From Deltaproteobacteria bacterium (GTDB lineage Bacteria; SAR324; JACQKK01): a stretch of 64,000 nucleotides of DNA. Position 1 is the first letter of the stretch, and the number at the start of each line of letters is the position of its first letter. Shown here one piece after another: positions 16,044 through 24,808 of the stretch. Below the pieces are notes generated by a model. That model did no database searches and was not told where the DNA came from. It was given only the letters and a program-made list of their open reading frames with translations. Position numbers and translations under genes: made by a program. The stretch spans positions 124,001 to 188,000 of the forward strand of contig JAOUEW010000003.1 in assembly GCA_029858505.1 (NCBI GenBank), written 5' to 3'.

Positions 16044-18350
16044 ATGCGGCAGCACCCTAACCATCTCAGCCAAAAACAAGCCCGGACCAACCGGTGGTCG
16101 GTCGTGCTGGCCGCCCTGTTGACCTGCCTGTTGGTGCTTTCAGCGGGGGGAACCCTGGCCCAGCAACCGCCCCCCCCCACACAACCCCCCCCACAGCCTT
16201 CGGCAAAACCCACGGCCCAGGGCGGAGGGGACATGATCGAAATGAATTTCAAGAACGTAGACATTGTCAATTTCTTGAGCATCATGTCCGACTCCATCGG
16301 GGTTCCTTTTGTTTGGAACGACCAGGACATCAAAGGGAAAATCACGGTGGTGTCTCCCGGAAAATTTTCCCGCCGCGACGCTTATAAGCTGTTTGAAACC
16401 GTGTTGGCCATGCACGGATACACCACCGTGCGCCACAAGGGCAGCCCGGCCGTGCAAGTGGTGCCCATGCAAGACGCCGCCCGGCTGCCCAGCCCCACCC
16501 TGGGCAACGATGATACCAGCGGCGGCATGCGGGGAGGAAACTTCCAAACTCGAATCATCACCCTTAAGTACGCCGACCCCAACCAGGTGAAGGCCACCAT
16601 CACCCCCCTCATCTCCAAACAGGCCTCGCTGGCAGCCTATCCGCCAGCCAACGTGCTGATTCTGTCGGACGTGGAAGACAACGTGACCCGGATGATGGAA
16701 ATCGTGAGCAAGCTGGACGTGGAACCGGGGGATGTGACCTATCAAATGATTACCCTGAAGCACGCCAGCGCCCGTAAGCTGGCCCAAATGCTGACGGAAG
16801 TCACCCGCGCCATGGGCGGGGGCCAGGGCGGCCCCGCTGGCCGGGTGGGGGCCCGCACCGGTGGCGGCGGCGGTGTTACCGTGGTGGCCGATGACCGCAT
16901 CAACGCCTTGATCGTGGTGGCCGACCCTTCCACCCTGGCCCAGGTGACCAAACTGGTGGAGGCGGTGGATGTTCCAGGGAAAACGGAAACCAGCGGGTTC
17001 AAGGTGTACACCCTGAAACATGCCTCGGCGGAAGACCTGGAAAAAGTGCTGACCAGGGTGAAGAGCGGAGCTGAGAAAATGGGCCGGTCCGATGGCGCCC
17101 CCCCCCAGCCAGGAGGCCCCCCCGAAGGGTTGACCATCACCTCCGACAAATCCACCAATTCGCTGATCGTGCTGGGGCCGCCTGACATGCTCCTCACCAT
17201 GGATCAGATCATCTCTCAATTAGACACCCGTCGGCCCCAGGTGTATGTCGAGGCCCTGATCATGGAAGTAACCCTGGACAAAAGCCTGGCCCTGGGGGTG
17301 GATTGGCAGGCCAACAGCCCAACCCCCGATGGAATGGTGGGTGGCGGGTTCCCCAGCGCGACCCCCAACACCCCCACCTCGTTGGCGACGAAATCGAACG
17401 GCGCCGTTTTGGGCATGGTGGGAAACAACATCACGTTCAACGGGCAAAGCTATAGCTCCTTTGGGGCGTTTATCCAGGCCACCCGGCAGGACCAAGACCT
17501 AAACATTCTGGCCAATCCGCAAATTCTTACCCTGGACAACCAAGAAGCGGAAATCAACGTCAGCCAAGTCATTCCGGTGTCCTCCAAGGTGGTCACCAGC
17601 GTCAATCAAACCACCACCACCGAGTTTGAGTTTAAAGACGTGGGGATTATCCTGCGGATTACCCCCCAAATTACCGGGCAAGACAAGGTTCTGTTGAAGA
17701 TCAACCAAGAGTCCTCCTCGGTGGCCGCCAAACAGGTCAACACCACCAGCAAGCAGCAGGCCATTACCACCCTGAAGCGCACCATTCACAACACCGTGCT
17801 GATTGACAACGACACCACCATGGCCATCGGCGGACTGATCCATGAAACCACCGTTCTCACCGAAACCAAGGTGCCCTTGCTGGGAGACATTCCCGTGTTG
17901 AGCATTCTGTTCAAATCCAAACAAGAACAGCTTCAGAAAACCAACTTGATCATTTTTATCCGCCCCACCATCATCAACAACCGGGATGATTTGCAGCGGG
18001 TCACCCATCGGGTGCAAGAGCGGTTTGATACCACCCAAAAACCCAAACCGAACCCTAAAAATCAACTGAAAAAAGAATTTCAGATTGATGAAGACTATTG
18101 GAAAAAGCGGGAAGCCGAAGCCAATATGACCAAGCCGCCGGAACCTCCGGCCGCGGAACCGGCTGCCGCCGACAAAAAGAAAGACAAGAAAAAGCCGAAG
18201 AAGACGGATGACACCGCCGCCCCCCAAGAACCCAAAGCGGAAAAACCCGCCGAACCGGCGAAGGAGCAGGCGGCAAAGCCTGCTGAGAACCCCGTACCCA
18301 AAACAGAGGCCGCCCCGGCACCAAACCCCACCCCAGCACCGGCCCCATGA
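16044..18350 (+). CDS. gspD: Type II secretion system secretin
   Basis: A 768-residue outer-membrane secretin. The N-terminal signal peptide is about 1-40 (VVLAALLTCLLVLSAGG core). N0 starts at IEMNFKNVDIVNFLSIM, N1 at IITLKYADPNQVKATI, N2 at MITLKHASARKLAQML and N3 at VYTLKHASAEDLEKVL. The secretin core follows from about QVYVEALIMEVTLD, with VPLLGDIPVLSILFKSK and LIIFIRPTII near its end. A tail of roughly 100 residues is rich in Lys, Pro, Ala and Glu, longer and more charged than usual. AGGA lies 8 bases before the ATG. No other gsp gene is in the window: ispD precedes it and scpA follows with a 4-base overlap, so this secretin is separated from its system here. Confidence 0.93.
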   Translation: MRQHPNHLSQKQARTNRWSVVLAALLTCLLVLSAGGTLAQQPPPPTQPPPQPSAKPTAQGGGDMIEMNFKNVDIVNFLSIMSDSIGVPFVWNDQDIKGKITVVSPGKFSRRDAYKLFETVLAMHGYTTVRHKGSPAVQVVPMQDAARLPSPTLGNDDTSGGMRGGNFQTRIITLKYADPNQVKATITPLISKQASLAAYPPANVLILSDVEDNVTRMMEIVSKLDVEPGDVTYQMITLKHASARKLAQMLTEVTRAMGGGQGGPAGRVGARTGGGGGVTVVADDRINALIVVADPSTLAQVTKLVEAVDVPGKTETSGFKVYTLKHASAEDLEKVLTRVKSGAEKMGRSDGAPPQPGGPPEGLTITSDKSTNSLIVLGPPDMLLTMDQIISQLDTRRPQVYVEALIMEVTLDKSLALGVDWQANSPTPDGMVGGGFPSATPNTPTSLATKSNGAVLGMVGNNITFNGQSYSSFGAFIQATRQDQDLNILANPQILTLDNQEAEINVSQVIPVSSKVVTSVNQTTTTEFEFKDVGIILRITPQITGQDKVLLKINQESSSVAAKQVNTTSKQQAITTLKRTIHNTVLIDNDTTMAIGGLIHETTVLTETKVPLLGDIPVLSILFKSKQEQLQKTNLIIFIRPTIINNRDDLQRVTHRVQERFDTTQKPKPNPKNQLKKEFQIDEDYWKKREAEANMTKPPEPPAAEPAAADKKKDKKKPKKTDDTAAPQEPKAEKPAEPAKEQAAKPAENPVPKTEAAPAPNPTPAPAP

Positions 18351-19270
18351 CCGAACAAATCCGGGATGAAGAAGAGTCATCCAGTAAACTGATTGTTCAC
18401 CTGCAGGCCTTCGACGGCCCCCTGGACCTGTTGCTGCATCTGGTGCGGAAAAAGGAGCTGGACATTCAGCAGCTGCGGCTGTCGGAACTGACCGAGCCCT
18501 ACCTGGAACATATCCGCCAGATGCAGAACCTGGACTTGGAAATTGGCGGGGAGTTTTTGGAAATCGCCTCTACCCTGATTTACATTAAATCGCGCACCTT
18601 GCTGCCCCGCCAAGCGGCGGACCAAGAGGAAGAAATTGACCCCCTGGCCCAGGAAGAAGCCCTGCTCCAGCGGCTGCGAGATTACCAAGTCATCAAAGAC
18701 GCCGCGACGGAATTGTTCTCCATGGACATCCTGGGGCGCGACGTGTTTCAGCACGTTCCCGCCAAAGAGGAAACCCAGCGGGAAGGCCAAGAGGCCGAGC
18801 CGCCCCTGGAGCCCCCCACCCTGTTTGGGCTGATGGAGGCCTATCGCAAAGCCCTGGAGCGGGCCAAAAAACCCGAACCCCTCAATGTCATTCCCCCCTC
18901 GGAAAGCATCGAGGACAAAATTGACGAGCTGCTGGCCCGCTTCACCGCTGGCGCCGTGGTGCCCTTCTTGGATATTTTCGGCGAAAGCCCCACCCGGGGC
19001 GAAGTGATTTTGGTGTTCATGGCCGTGCTGGAACTGGCCAAAATGCGCATGTTGAAGCTGGCCCAAACCCAATGGCTGGGAGAAATCGTGGTGCTGGTGG
19101 CGGAAGACTACGACCAGCGCCGTGATGACGCCCGCGAGAAGGTGCTTCAAGGCATCGAGGGCAAGCCCGATAAGCCCGAAGCCCCCCTGCCCCTGGAGCA
19201 GGCCATGGCGGATGGCCCTGGGGAGAACGGGAAAGGCATGGCAGATAATGTTGGAGAAGAAGAAACATGA
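18347..19270 (+). CDS. scpA: Segregation and condensation protein A
   Basis: A 307-residue kleisin subunit of the bacterial SMC-ScpAB condensin. The N-terminal SMC-binding part carries the family hallmark FDGPLDLLLHLVRKKELDI (about 23-41) and EFLEIASTLIYIKSRTLLP (about 68-86). The C-terminal winged-helix part includes VILVFMAVLELAKMRMLKL (about 223-241). A charged tail follows. Its ATGA overlaps the gspD stop. scpB is not in the window; it would normally follow. Confidence 0.96.
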   Translation: MTEQIRDEEESSSKLIVHLQAFDGPLDLLLHLVRKKELDIQQLRLSELTEPYLEHIRQMQNLDLEIGGEFLEIASTLIYIKSRTLLPRQAADQEEEIDPLAQEEALLQRLRDYQVIKDAATELFSMDILGRDVFQHVPAKEETQREGQEAEPPLEPPTLFGLMEAYRKALERAKKPEPLNVIPPSESIEDKIDELLARFTAGAVVPFLDIFGESPTRGEVILVFMAVLELAKMRMLKLAQTQWLGEIVVLVAEDYDQRRDDAREKVLQGIEGKPDKPEAPLPLEQAMADGPGENGKGMADNVGEEET

Positions 19271-19294
19271 CGAAAACAGGGGAGGAATCACCTC

Positions 19295-20524
19295 ATGGTG
19301 TTCATTAAAAAAAGGGGTGAGGGGTGGGGGCTGTGGCTTTCTGATTTGTTTTATAAAAACCGCCATAGCCCCTGGCCTTGGGCTACCCTTGTTTTTGTGT
19401 CTTTCCTTCTGGGCTTTGGCTATACCCGATTCATCACAGTCAACCCCCTCTTTTCGACTGCCTTTACCACCGCGGCTTCTGTGTTACTTGCCGTGCCGTA
19501 CCTCTGGTACATCTGGCTCATCCGCAACCGGGATAAGCATCAAGAAATCATCGACAAGCACGAAGACCAACGGCTAGACGCCCGCCGGTTGTGGACGGAG
19601 CAACTGAACAAAGCCGTGGAATGGGCCACCGACCCCTCCAACCGTTCCCGGCAAGCCGCCGCCATCCTGTCTCTGCGGGGGTACGTCTCTGAAGAAAGGT
19701 GCCAACTACCCGCCGAATTGCGGGGAGACCACAACCCGTTTCGCCATATTGTGGAGGGGGTGATTGTTTCCGTTTCCCAAGAAACCGGGGAAATGTTGCA
19801 AAAACTGAAACTAGAGGGGGAAAAGCAGGAGCAACAAACACCCACAGTGGAAGAAAGGCAAATACGCCAATGCCGGATGGCCATCGCAACCCTGGTTCAA
19901 GAACCCTGGGAGGGAGGCAAAGCGAAAAACCTCCCCCAGGCAAATTTTGCATTCATGACATTTTTTAGAGCCAATTTGCGGGGCGCTGATTTGCAGTTGG
20001 CCCATTTGGAGGAAGCCAATTTGCCGGGGGCCGATTTGCAGGGAGCTCAGTTGCAGGAGGCCCAGTTGCAGGAAGCCCAGTTGCAGGAGGCCCAGTTGCA
20101 GGGGGCAGATTTGCGAGAGGCCCAGTTGCAGGGGGCAGATTTGCGAGATGCCCAGTTGCAGGGGGCAGATTTGCGAGATGCCCAGTTGCAGGGGGCAGAT
20201 TTGCGAAAGGCCAATTTGCAGGGGGCCAATTTGCATATGGCCAATTTGGAGGGGGCCGATTTGCAGTGGGCCGATTTGCAGTGGGCCGATTTGCAGTGGG
20301 CCGATTTGCATGGGGCTTATTTGCAGAACACCCGCGGGTTAACCTGGGACCAACTTAAACAAGCCCAATACTTTGATGCGGATTCCATTCCCCCCTACCT
20401 TCAGGAAGAAATCCGTTCAACTGAACTCAACAAAAAAGAATTTGAGATTACGAAAATAGAGATGCAGAACTGGGAAAAAGAACAAGAAGAACGAGAGGAG
20501 AGGAAAAAACGAAGCCTAAAATAA
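19295..20524 (+). CDS. Membrane protein with pentapeptide-repeat domain
   Basis: A 409-residue protein. Two hydrophobic segments (about 28-48 and 57-75) anchor it, followed by a helical charged stretch (about 80-185). A right-handed pentapeptide-repeat helix runs from about 215 to 345, with repeated A(D/Q/N)L-type five-residue units such as ADLQG, AQLQE and ADLRD. A Lys/Glu-rich coiled tail ends the protein. Pentapeptide domains act as protein-protein or DNA-mimic scaffolds; the target is unknown. At DNA level the repeat is nearly identical between copies, so it expanded recently. It follows scpA by 24 bases. Confidence 0.8.
   Translation: MVFIKKRGEGWGLWLSDLFYKNRHSPWPWATLVFVSFLLGFGYTRFITVNPLFSTAFTTAASVLLAVPYLWYIWLIRNRDKHQEIIDKHEDQRLDARRLWTEQLNKAVEWATDPSNRSRQAAAILSLRGYVSEERCQLPAELRGDHNPFRHIVEGVIVSVSQETGEMLQKLKLEGEKQEQQTPTVEERQIRQCRMAIATLVQEPWEGGKAKNLPQANFAFMTFFRANLRGADLQLAHLEEANLPGADLQGAQLQEAQLQEAQLQEAQLQGADLREAQLQGADLRDAQLQGADLRDAQLQGADLRKANLQGANLHMANLEGADLQWADLQWADLQWADLHGAYLQNTRGLTWDQLKQAQYFDADSIPPYLQEEIRSTELNKKEFEITKIEMQNWEKEQEEREERKKRSLK
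20046..20310 (+). repeat. 15/30-bp tandem repeats inside the pentapeptide gene
   Basis: Three consecutive 30-base units at 20101-20130, 20131-20160 and 20161-20190 differ by one base or none; the second and third are identical. Shorter 15-base units flank them at about 20050-20100 and 20261-20310 (ttgcagtgggccgat three times). All keep the reading frame. Confidence 0.9.
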
Positions 20525-20531
20525 TTCCCCC

Positions 20532-21020
20532 TTATCCCACCACCTTCACATACACCGCCTTGCCGTCTCCCGGGCCGTAAAAATCTTCCAGCACGGCTTC
20601 CAGCCGGTACCCCGCCTGGTCATAAAACCCCCTTGTGGGCTGGTACTGCCCCCGGGTGGAGGTTTCGATATACACCCGGCAGCCCCCCATGGCCCGGATG
20701 GCTTCCTCGGCACGGGCCACCAGCTGCCGCCCCAGCCCCCGCCGTTGGATGGCCGGGTCCACCACAATCCAAAACAAGTCGTGGCTGCAGGCCGTGCCGC
20801 CAATGGGGCCATAACAGGCATACCCAGCCAGCTTGGCTCCCTCCTCCGCCATCACGAACCAATAGCCGCTGGCCGGGCCTTTGGCCAGCCGCTCGGTCAC
20901 CAGTTCCACGGCAATGGCGGTTTCTTCCGCGTTAAAAAAGCCGGTGGCCCGCACCAACTGTTCCACGGCCTGGGCGTCAGCGGGAACCACTTCAGATCGG
21001 AAGGTAAAGGGAAGGGTCAT
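20532..21020 (-). CDS. GNAT family N-acetyltransferase
   Basis: A 162-residue GNAT. The acetyl-CoA motif is FWIVVDPAIQRRGLGRQLV (about 83-101, with RRGLGR as pyrophosphate loop). The C-terminal FYDQAGYRLEAVLEDFY (about 134-150) is typical of the family. It converges with the pentapeptide gene (7-base gap). It is the last gene of a leftward group with two ATP-grasp ligases and a KamA-type aminomutase. I infer it acetylates a product of that group, perhaps an amino group of beta-lysine. It is shorter than the known beta-lysine acetyltransferase AblB, so this substrate is a guess. Confidence 0.75.
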   Translation of the reverse strand: MTLPFTFRSEVVPADAQAVEQLVRATGFFNAEETAIAVELVTERLAKGPASGYWFVMAEEGAKLAGYACYGPIGGTACSHDLFWIVVDPAIQRRGLGRQLVARAEEAIRAMGGCRVYIETSTRGQYQPTRGFYDQAGYRLEAVLEDFYGPGDGKAVYVKVVG

Positions 21021-21076
21021 GGGGGGGTGGGGGATAGATGGGTGAATAAGATGGTGGATCGGTTGGTGAATAAGTG

Positions 21077-21124
21077 GACGGATAGGTTAACGGATAGGTT
21101 GACGGATAGGTTGACGGATAAATT
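21077..21124. repeat. Four tandem 12-bp units
   Basis: The unit gacggataggtt occurs four times (21077-21088, 21089-21100, 21101-21112, 21113-21124) with one to two changes. Degenerate relatives (gatggtggatcggttggtgaataag) precede it. It fills the 124-base gap between the second ATP-grasp gene and the GNAT gene, where it may affect coupling of the two. Confidence 0.85.
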
Positions 21125-21144
21125 GGTGGGTAGCCGGGGGTTAA

Positions 21145-22122
21145 CTAGCGAACAGGGCGCTTGGCGGTGTCAATCAATTGGGCCATCACCTGAGCGGGCG
21201 TGAACCCCCCTTCCAGGGCCGCCGCCATGAACCCGGCATCTTCCGACAGGCAGGGGTTGGCGTTGATTTCCAACACCCAGGGATGGCCCTGGGCGTCTAC
21301 CCGCAGATCCACCCGGGCATAGCCCCCCAAGCCAAACAGATCCCAACAAGACAGCGCCAGGGCCTCTAGCCGGGCCCCCAGGGGGGCCTCCGCGTCCTCT
21401 CGGCTGAAACGCCGGGGGGTGTGGTGAAAAGCGTGGCTGTCTGGCTCCCACTTGGCCTGATAGTCCACAATCCGGGGCCGCCCGGCGGGCCAATCGGTGA
21501 ACAGAATTTCGGCGGGGGGCAGCACCTGGGGGCCCTGGGGACCCTCCAGCACCGACAGGTTAAACTCCCGCCCGTCAATGTAAGCCTCGGCAAACCATTC
21601 GCCCCCCTGTTGTTGGGTCTGGCGGGCCAGCAGGGCCTGGGCCTGGGTCAGGTCCGCCGTCACCGAGTCGGGCCCAATGCCCATGGAGGCATCCTCCGCC
21701 GCGGGTTTTACCAGCCAGGGGCCAGCCCAGGAGGTTTCTCCCCCAGGGTGGGAAAACCAGGGCGGCGTGGGCAGCCCCCCCCGCACCAACAGCCCCTTGG
21801 CCCTGGGCTTGTGGGCGGTAATGTGCAGGGCCTCGGAGCTACAGCCCGTCATGGGCAGGCCCAGGCGCTCCACCACGGCCGGGGGCAGGTGGCACAGCCT
21901 CCCCGAGCCCCCCAAAGACTCCACCAAGTTCACGACAACATCGGGCGGGTCGGCCTTCAGTTCCCGCTCCAGGGCCCCCAGGTCCAGGTCCACCGCCAGC
22001 AGCCGGGTGCGGTGCCCCTGGGCCTCCAACAGCCCCGCCAGCCAGCGGGCCTGGGTCAGGGTGTCCTGCTCATCGGGGGGGGCGTGGGGGGGAATATGCT
22101 GATGGAGCAGGGTCAGGCGCAT
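21145..22122 (-). CDS. ATP-grasp ligase, D-Ala-D-Ala ligase-like (second)
   Basis: A 325-residue ATP-grasp enzyme. The N-terminal domain is divergent (VVNLVESLGGSG near 64). The ATP-binding core has WLVKPAAEDASMGI (about 140-153), FAEAYIDGREFNLSVL, YQAKWEPDS and the metal-binding end VLEINANPCLSEDAG (about 289-303). It forms an amide bond from a carboxylate and an amine with ATP hydrolysis. It overlaps the preceding ATP-grasp gene by 10 bases. The two proteins are similar in design but not close copies, which suggests two successive ligation steps. Confidence 0.85.
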   Translation of the reverse strand: MRLTLLHQHIPPHAPPDEQDTLTQARWLAGLLEAQGHRTRLLAVDLDLGALERELKADPPDVVVNLVESLGGSGRLCHLPPAVVERLGLPMTGCSSEALHITAHKPRAKGLLVRGGLPTPPWFSHPGGETSWAGPWLVKPAAEDASMGIGPDSVTADLTQAQALLARQTQQQGGEWFAEAYIDGREFNLSVLEGPQGPQVLPPAEILFTDWPAGRPRIVDYQAKWEPDSHAFHHTPRRFSREDAEAPLGARLEALALSCWDLFGLGGYARVDLRVDAQGHPWVLEINANPCLSEDAGFMAAALEGGFTPAQVMAQLIDTAKRPVR

Positions 22123-23135
22123 GACCGGCCAACCTGGGGAGACCCCACCGAAGTGGGCGCGCCGCCCAACCGGGCCAGGGCGGATTGCACGATATCACCA
22201 ATCAGGGCCTGATAGGTTTTCCCCGCCAGGGTGCCCATGATGCACAGGTCAGAATCCACCGGGTGCAAGCCCGCCAGGGGGTTCACTTCAATAAAGTGGG
22301 GCCGTCCCTGGGCGTCACAGCGCAGGTCCATTCGCCCGCCGTCCCGGCAGCCCAACACCTTCCAGGCCTCCAGGGCGGTTTGGGCGGCAGCCCTGGCCTG
22401 GGGGTCATCCACCAGGGTGTACACCACCCGCTCGTGGCAATGCTTTTTGTTGGCCCAGGTGTAGGCGGTTTGGTCTCCCAAATGGGTAGAGGTCACTTCC
22501 AGCACCCCGTGCACCCGGGAATCGGGCCCGGTGCCCAGCAGCCCCACGGTAAATTCCCGGCCGGGCAGGTAGGTTTCCACCAGCACCGGCTGGCGAAATT
22601 GATTGAGCAACTGCACGGTAACTTGACGAAGTTGGGCGGGGGTTTTGCACAGGGAGTTTTCCGTCACGCCCTTGCCGGTGCCTTCCGCCACCGGTTTGGC
22701 AAACAGGGGATAGGGCAGATTCACCCCGTTCAGGTCGTCCTCCCGCTCGATCAGGGCAAAGTCTGGGGTGGCAATCCCCCCGTCTCGAATGACCCGCTTG
22801 GTCATGCCCTTGTGCAGGGTCAACGACAACACCATGGGGTCAGAAAACGTATAGGGAATCTGGTAGGCATCCAACAGGGCTGGCACTTGGGCTTCACGGG
22901 CCAGGCCGTGCATGCCCTCGCAAATGTTAAACACCAGGTCCCAACGGCGGCCTTGCAGCAGTGCCGCCGACAGGGCCTGCAATCCTCCAATCTGCTCTGG
23001 GGTATGGCCAAGGCTTTCCAGCGCCTGGGCAATGGCCTGGATAGTTTCCGGCTGATCGAACTCCGCCGTTTCCTCCAGGCCATAACCCATGGCCAGCCAT
23101 TCCGACTGCAAATCGTAGGTCAAGCCAATCCGCAT
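22113..23135 (-). CDS. ATP-grasp ligase, D-Ala-D-Ala ligase-like (first)
   Basis: A 340-residue ATP-grasp ligase. It begins MRIGLTYDLQSEW and has VFNICEGMHG (about 68-77), the equivalent of the serine/glutamate-binding strand in D-Ala-D-Ala ligase. The ATP-grasp core has YPLFAKPVAEGTGKGV (about 141-156), VETYLPGREFTVGLLG, GRMDLRCDAQGRPHFIEVNPLAG (about 265-287) and HPVDSDL. The metal-binding D and E-x-N are present, so it should be active. It follows the KamA gene by 4 bases and overlaps the second ligase. A true cell-wall ddl would lie among mur genes, so a dedicated role in this cluster is more likely. Confidence 0.85.
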   Translation of the reverse strand: MRIGLTYDLQSEWLAMGYGLEETAEFDQPETIQAIAQALESLGHTPEQIGGLQALSAALLQGRRWDLVFNICEGMHGLAREAQVPALLDAYQIPYTFSDPMVLSLTLHKGMTKRVIRDGGIATPDFALIEREDDLNGVNLPYPLFAKPVAEGTGKGVTENSLCKTPAQLRQVTVQLLNQFRQPVLVETYLPGREFTVGLLGTGPDSRVHGVLEVTSTHLGDQTAYTWANKKHCHERVVYTLVDDPQARAAAQTALEAWKVLGCRDGGRMDLRCDAQGRPHFIEVNPLAGLHPVDSDLCIMGTLAGKTYQALIGDIVQSALARLGGAPTSVGSPQVGRSCA

Positions 23136-23139
23136 GAAT

Positions 23140-24459
23140 TTACCCTCGGTCCTTCAAAGAGGGGTCCGGGTAGCGGTAAGACTTGCCCTCGAAGTTGGTC
23201 AACAGCCAGTCTCCATTGTCGTGGCCCTCCAGGTAGTTCGGAAGCAGGGGAATCTTCCCCCCGCCGCCAGGGGCATCGACCACCAGGGTGGGCACGGCAT
23301 ACCCGGTGGTGTGGCCCCGCAGGGAGCGAATAATATCCAGCCCCGCGTCTACCGAGGTACGGAAATGAGACGAGCCGGTGATGGGGTCGCACATGTAAAT
23401 GTAATAGGGCCGCACCCGGATTTTTAGCAGGTTGTGCATCAACCGCTTCATGGTGTCCGGGTTGTCGTTCACCCCCTTCAGCAGCACCGTTTGGCTCCCC
23501 AGCGGAATGCCGGCATCGGCCAGCCGTTCGCAGGCCTCGGCGGTTTCCGGGGTGATTTCGTCGGGATGGGTGAAGTGCAGGCTGATCCACAAGGGATGGT
23601 ACTTGCGCAACACCTTAATCAGCGACGGGGTGATTCGCTGGGGCACCACCGCTGGCACCTTGGAACCAATGCGTAGGAACTCCACATGAGGAATGGCCCG
23701 CAGCTCTCCCAGCAGCCAGTCCAGGCGGTTTTCATCCAGGGTCAGGGGGTCGCCGCCAGAAATCAGCACATCCCGAATGGCAGGCGTGTTCCGAATGTAG
23801 GCAATGGCCGCCTCTAGCTTGCTGCGGCCGATGGCATCGCTCCCCCCCACCATGCGAGAACGGGTGCAATACCGGCAATAGGCCGCGCAGAAACTGGTGG
23901 CCAGCAGCAGCACCCGGTCGGGGTAGCGGTGCACCAAGCCCGGCACCGGGCTGTGGCCGTCCTCCCCCAGGGGGTCATCGGCTTCGCCGGGAGAGCGCAG
24001 GAACTCGCCCATGACGGGAACGATGGTCTTGCGCAGGGGCTGGTTGGGGTCCACTGGGTCCAGCAAGCTGGCGTAATAGGGCGTTACCCCGGCCGGCAGC
24101 CCATGGCGGAACCGCCCCAGGGCTTCCCGCTCTTCCCCCGTCAGGGTCAACACCCGCTCGAAATCCTCCAGGGTCTTCAACCGGTTGCGGCTCTGCCACC
24201 GCCAGTTGTTCCAGTCCCGGGTGGTTACCTGGGGGTAGAACATCTTGCGGAAACGATGGCTGCGATCGCTGACGGTTAAACGGGGAACGGCAGGCAGAAG
24301 AGGGGAAAAACCGGGGGACGAATTTTGCGAATACGGAAGGGGGTAGGCGCCAGCATTCGGCCTACTTGGTTCCGGTTCAGCATTGGCAAACAGGGTACGA
24401 TCCAACGATCCACCCGAAGGAGGTTCCTCGGGGGTGTCCAGCAGATTTTCCTTGGACAT
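23140..24459 (-). CDS. KamA-family radical SAM aminomutase, lysine 2,3-aminomutase-like
   Basis: A 439-residue radical SAM/PLP enzyme. The 4Fe-4S motif is CAAYCRYC around residue 190. SGGDPL follows. The PLP lysine lies in APGGGGKIP near the C-terminus. The two acidic positions that bind the substrate epsilon-amino group in lysine 2,3-aminomutase appear kept (CDPITGSSHFRT and VVDAPGGGG), which favours lysine over glutamate as substrate. It would turn L-lysine into beta-lysine. The start MSKENLLDTP (24459) is chosen; the frame is open for 57 more codons upstream with no likeness. It heads a run with two ATP-grasp ligases and a GNAT gene. Confidence 0.88.
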   Translation of the reverse strand: MSKENLLDTPEEPPSGGSLDRTLFANAEPEPSRPNAGAYPLPYSQNSSPGFSPLLPAVPRLTVSDRSHRFRKMFYPQVTTRDWNNWRWQSRNRLKTLEDFERVLTLTGEEREALGRFRHGLPAGVTPYYASLLDPVDPNQPLRKTIVPVMGEFLRSPGEADDPLGEDGHSPVPGLVHRYPDRVLLLATSFCAAYCRYCTRSRMVGGSDAIGRSKLEAAIAYIRNTPAIRDVLISGGDPLTLDENRLDWLLGELRAIPHVEFLRIGSKVPAVVPQRITPSLIKVLRKYHPLWISLHFTHPDEITPETAEACERLADAGIPLGSQTVLLKGVNDNPDTMKRLMHNLLKIRVRPYYIYMCDPITGSSHFRTSVDAGLDIIRSLRGHTTGYAVPTLVVDAPGGGGKIPLLPNYLEGHDNGDWLLTNFEGKSYRYPDPSLKDRG

Positions 24460-24808
24460 GTTTGGTTTCCGTGAGGCCAGCCTGGGAGCATCCCCCCAGT
24501 CCTGGGTGTTGGATGTTTTGCCCCGTGGAAGCGCCTCAGCTGGCGGATCCTTGGAGCCGTGGTGCCCACGCCGGAACCAGCCCCGGCGTGAACGAAACCT
24601 TCCAGGTTTCTGAAAACAAGTTAAACCCATTTATTCGAAATTCAACGTTTTTTTTTCGCCCACGAGCATTTTTTCTCGAGGCGATAATCCCATTGATCTG
24701 GCTGAATAAAAAAAATGGATATGAGACGAAAAACGTCGGAATGGAATTTTTATACGGCGGGAGGATGCGAATGGAAATAAAAACGAGGGTCGAAAGGGGG
24801 AAAGCCGG
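24460..24808 (-). promoter_or_regulatory. Upstream region of the KamA operon with a possible promoter
   Basis: About 350 non-coding, AT-rich bases between fliA and kamA, both leftward. A candidate promoter has TTGAAT (24640-24645) and TAACTT (24618-24623) with 16 bases between, about 160 bases before the kamA start. Small hairpins with nearby A/T runs (for example 24725-24737) could end fliA transcripts but are too short to call. Confidence 0.3.

Noticed and set aside
21145-23135. Cell-wall D-alanine-D-alanine ligase
   Set aside because: Two divergent copies are coupled to a KamA aminomutase and are far from mur genes.
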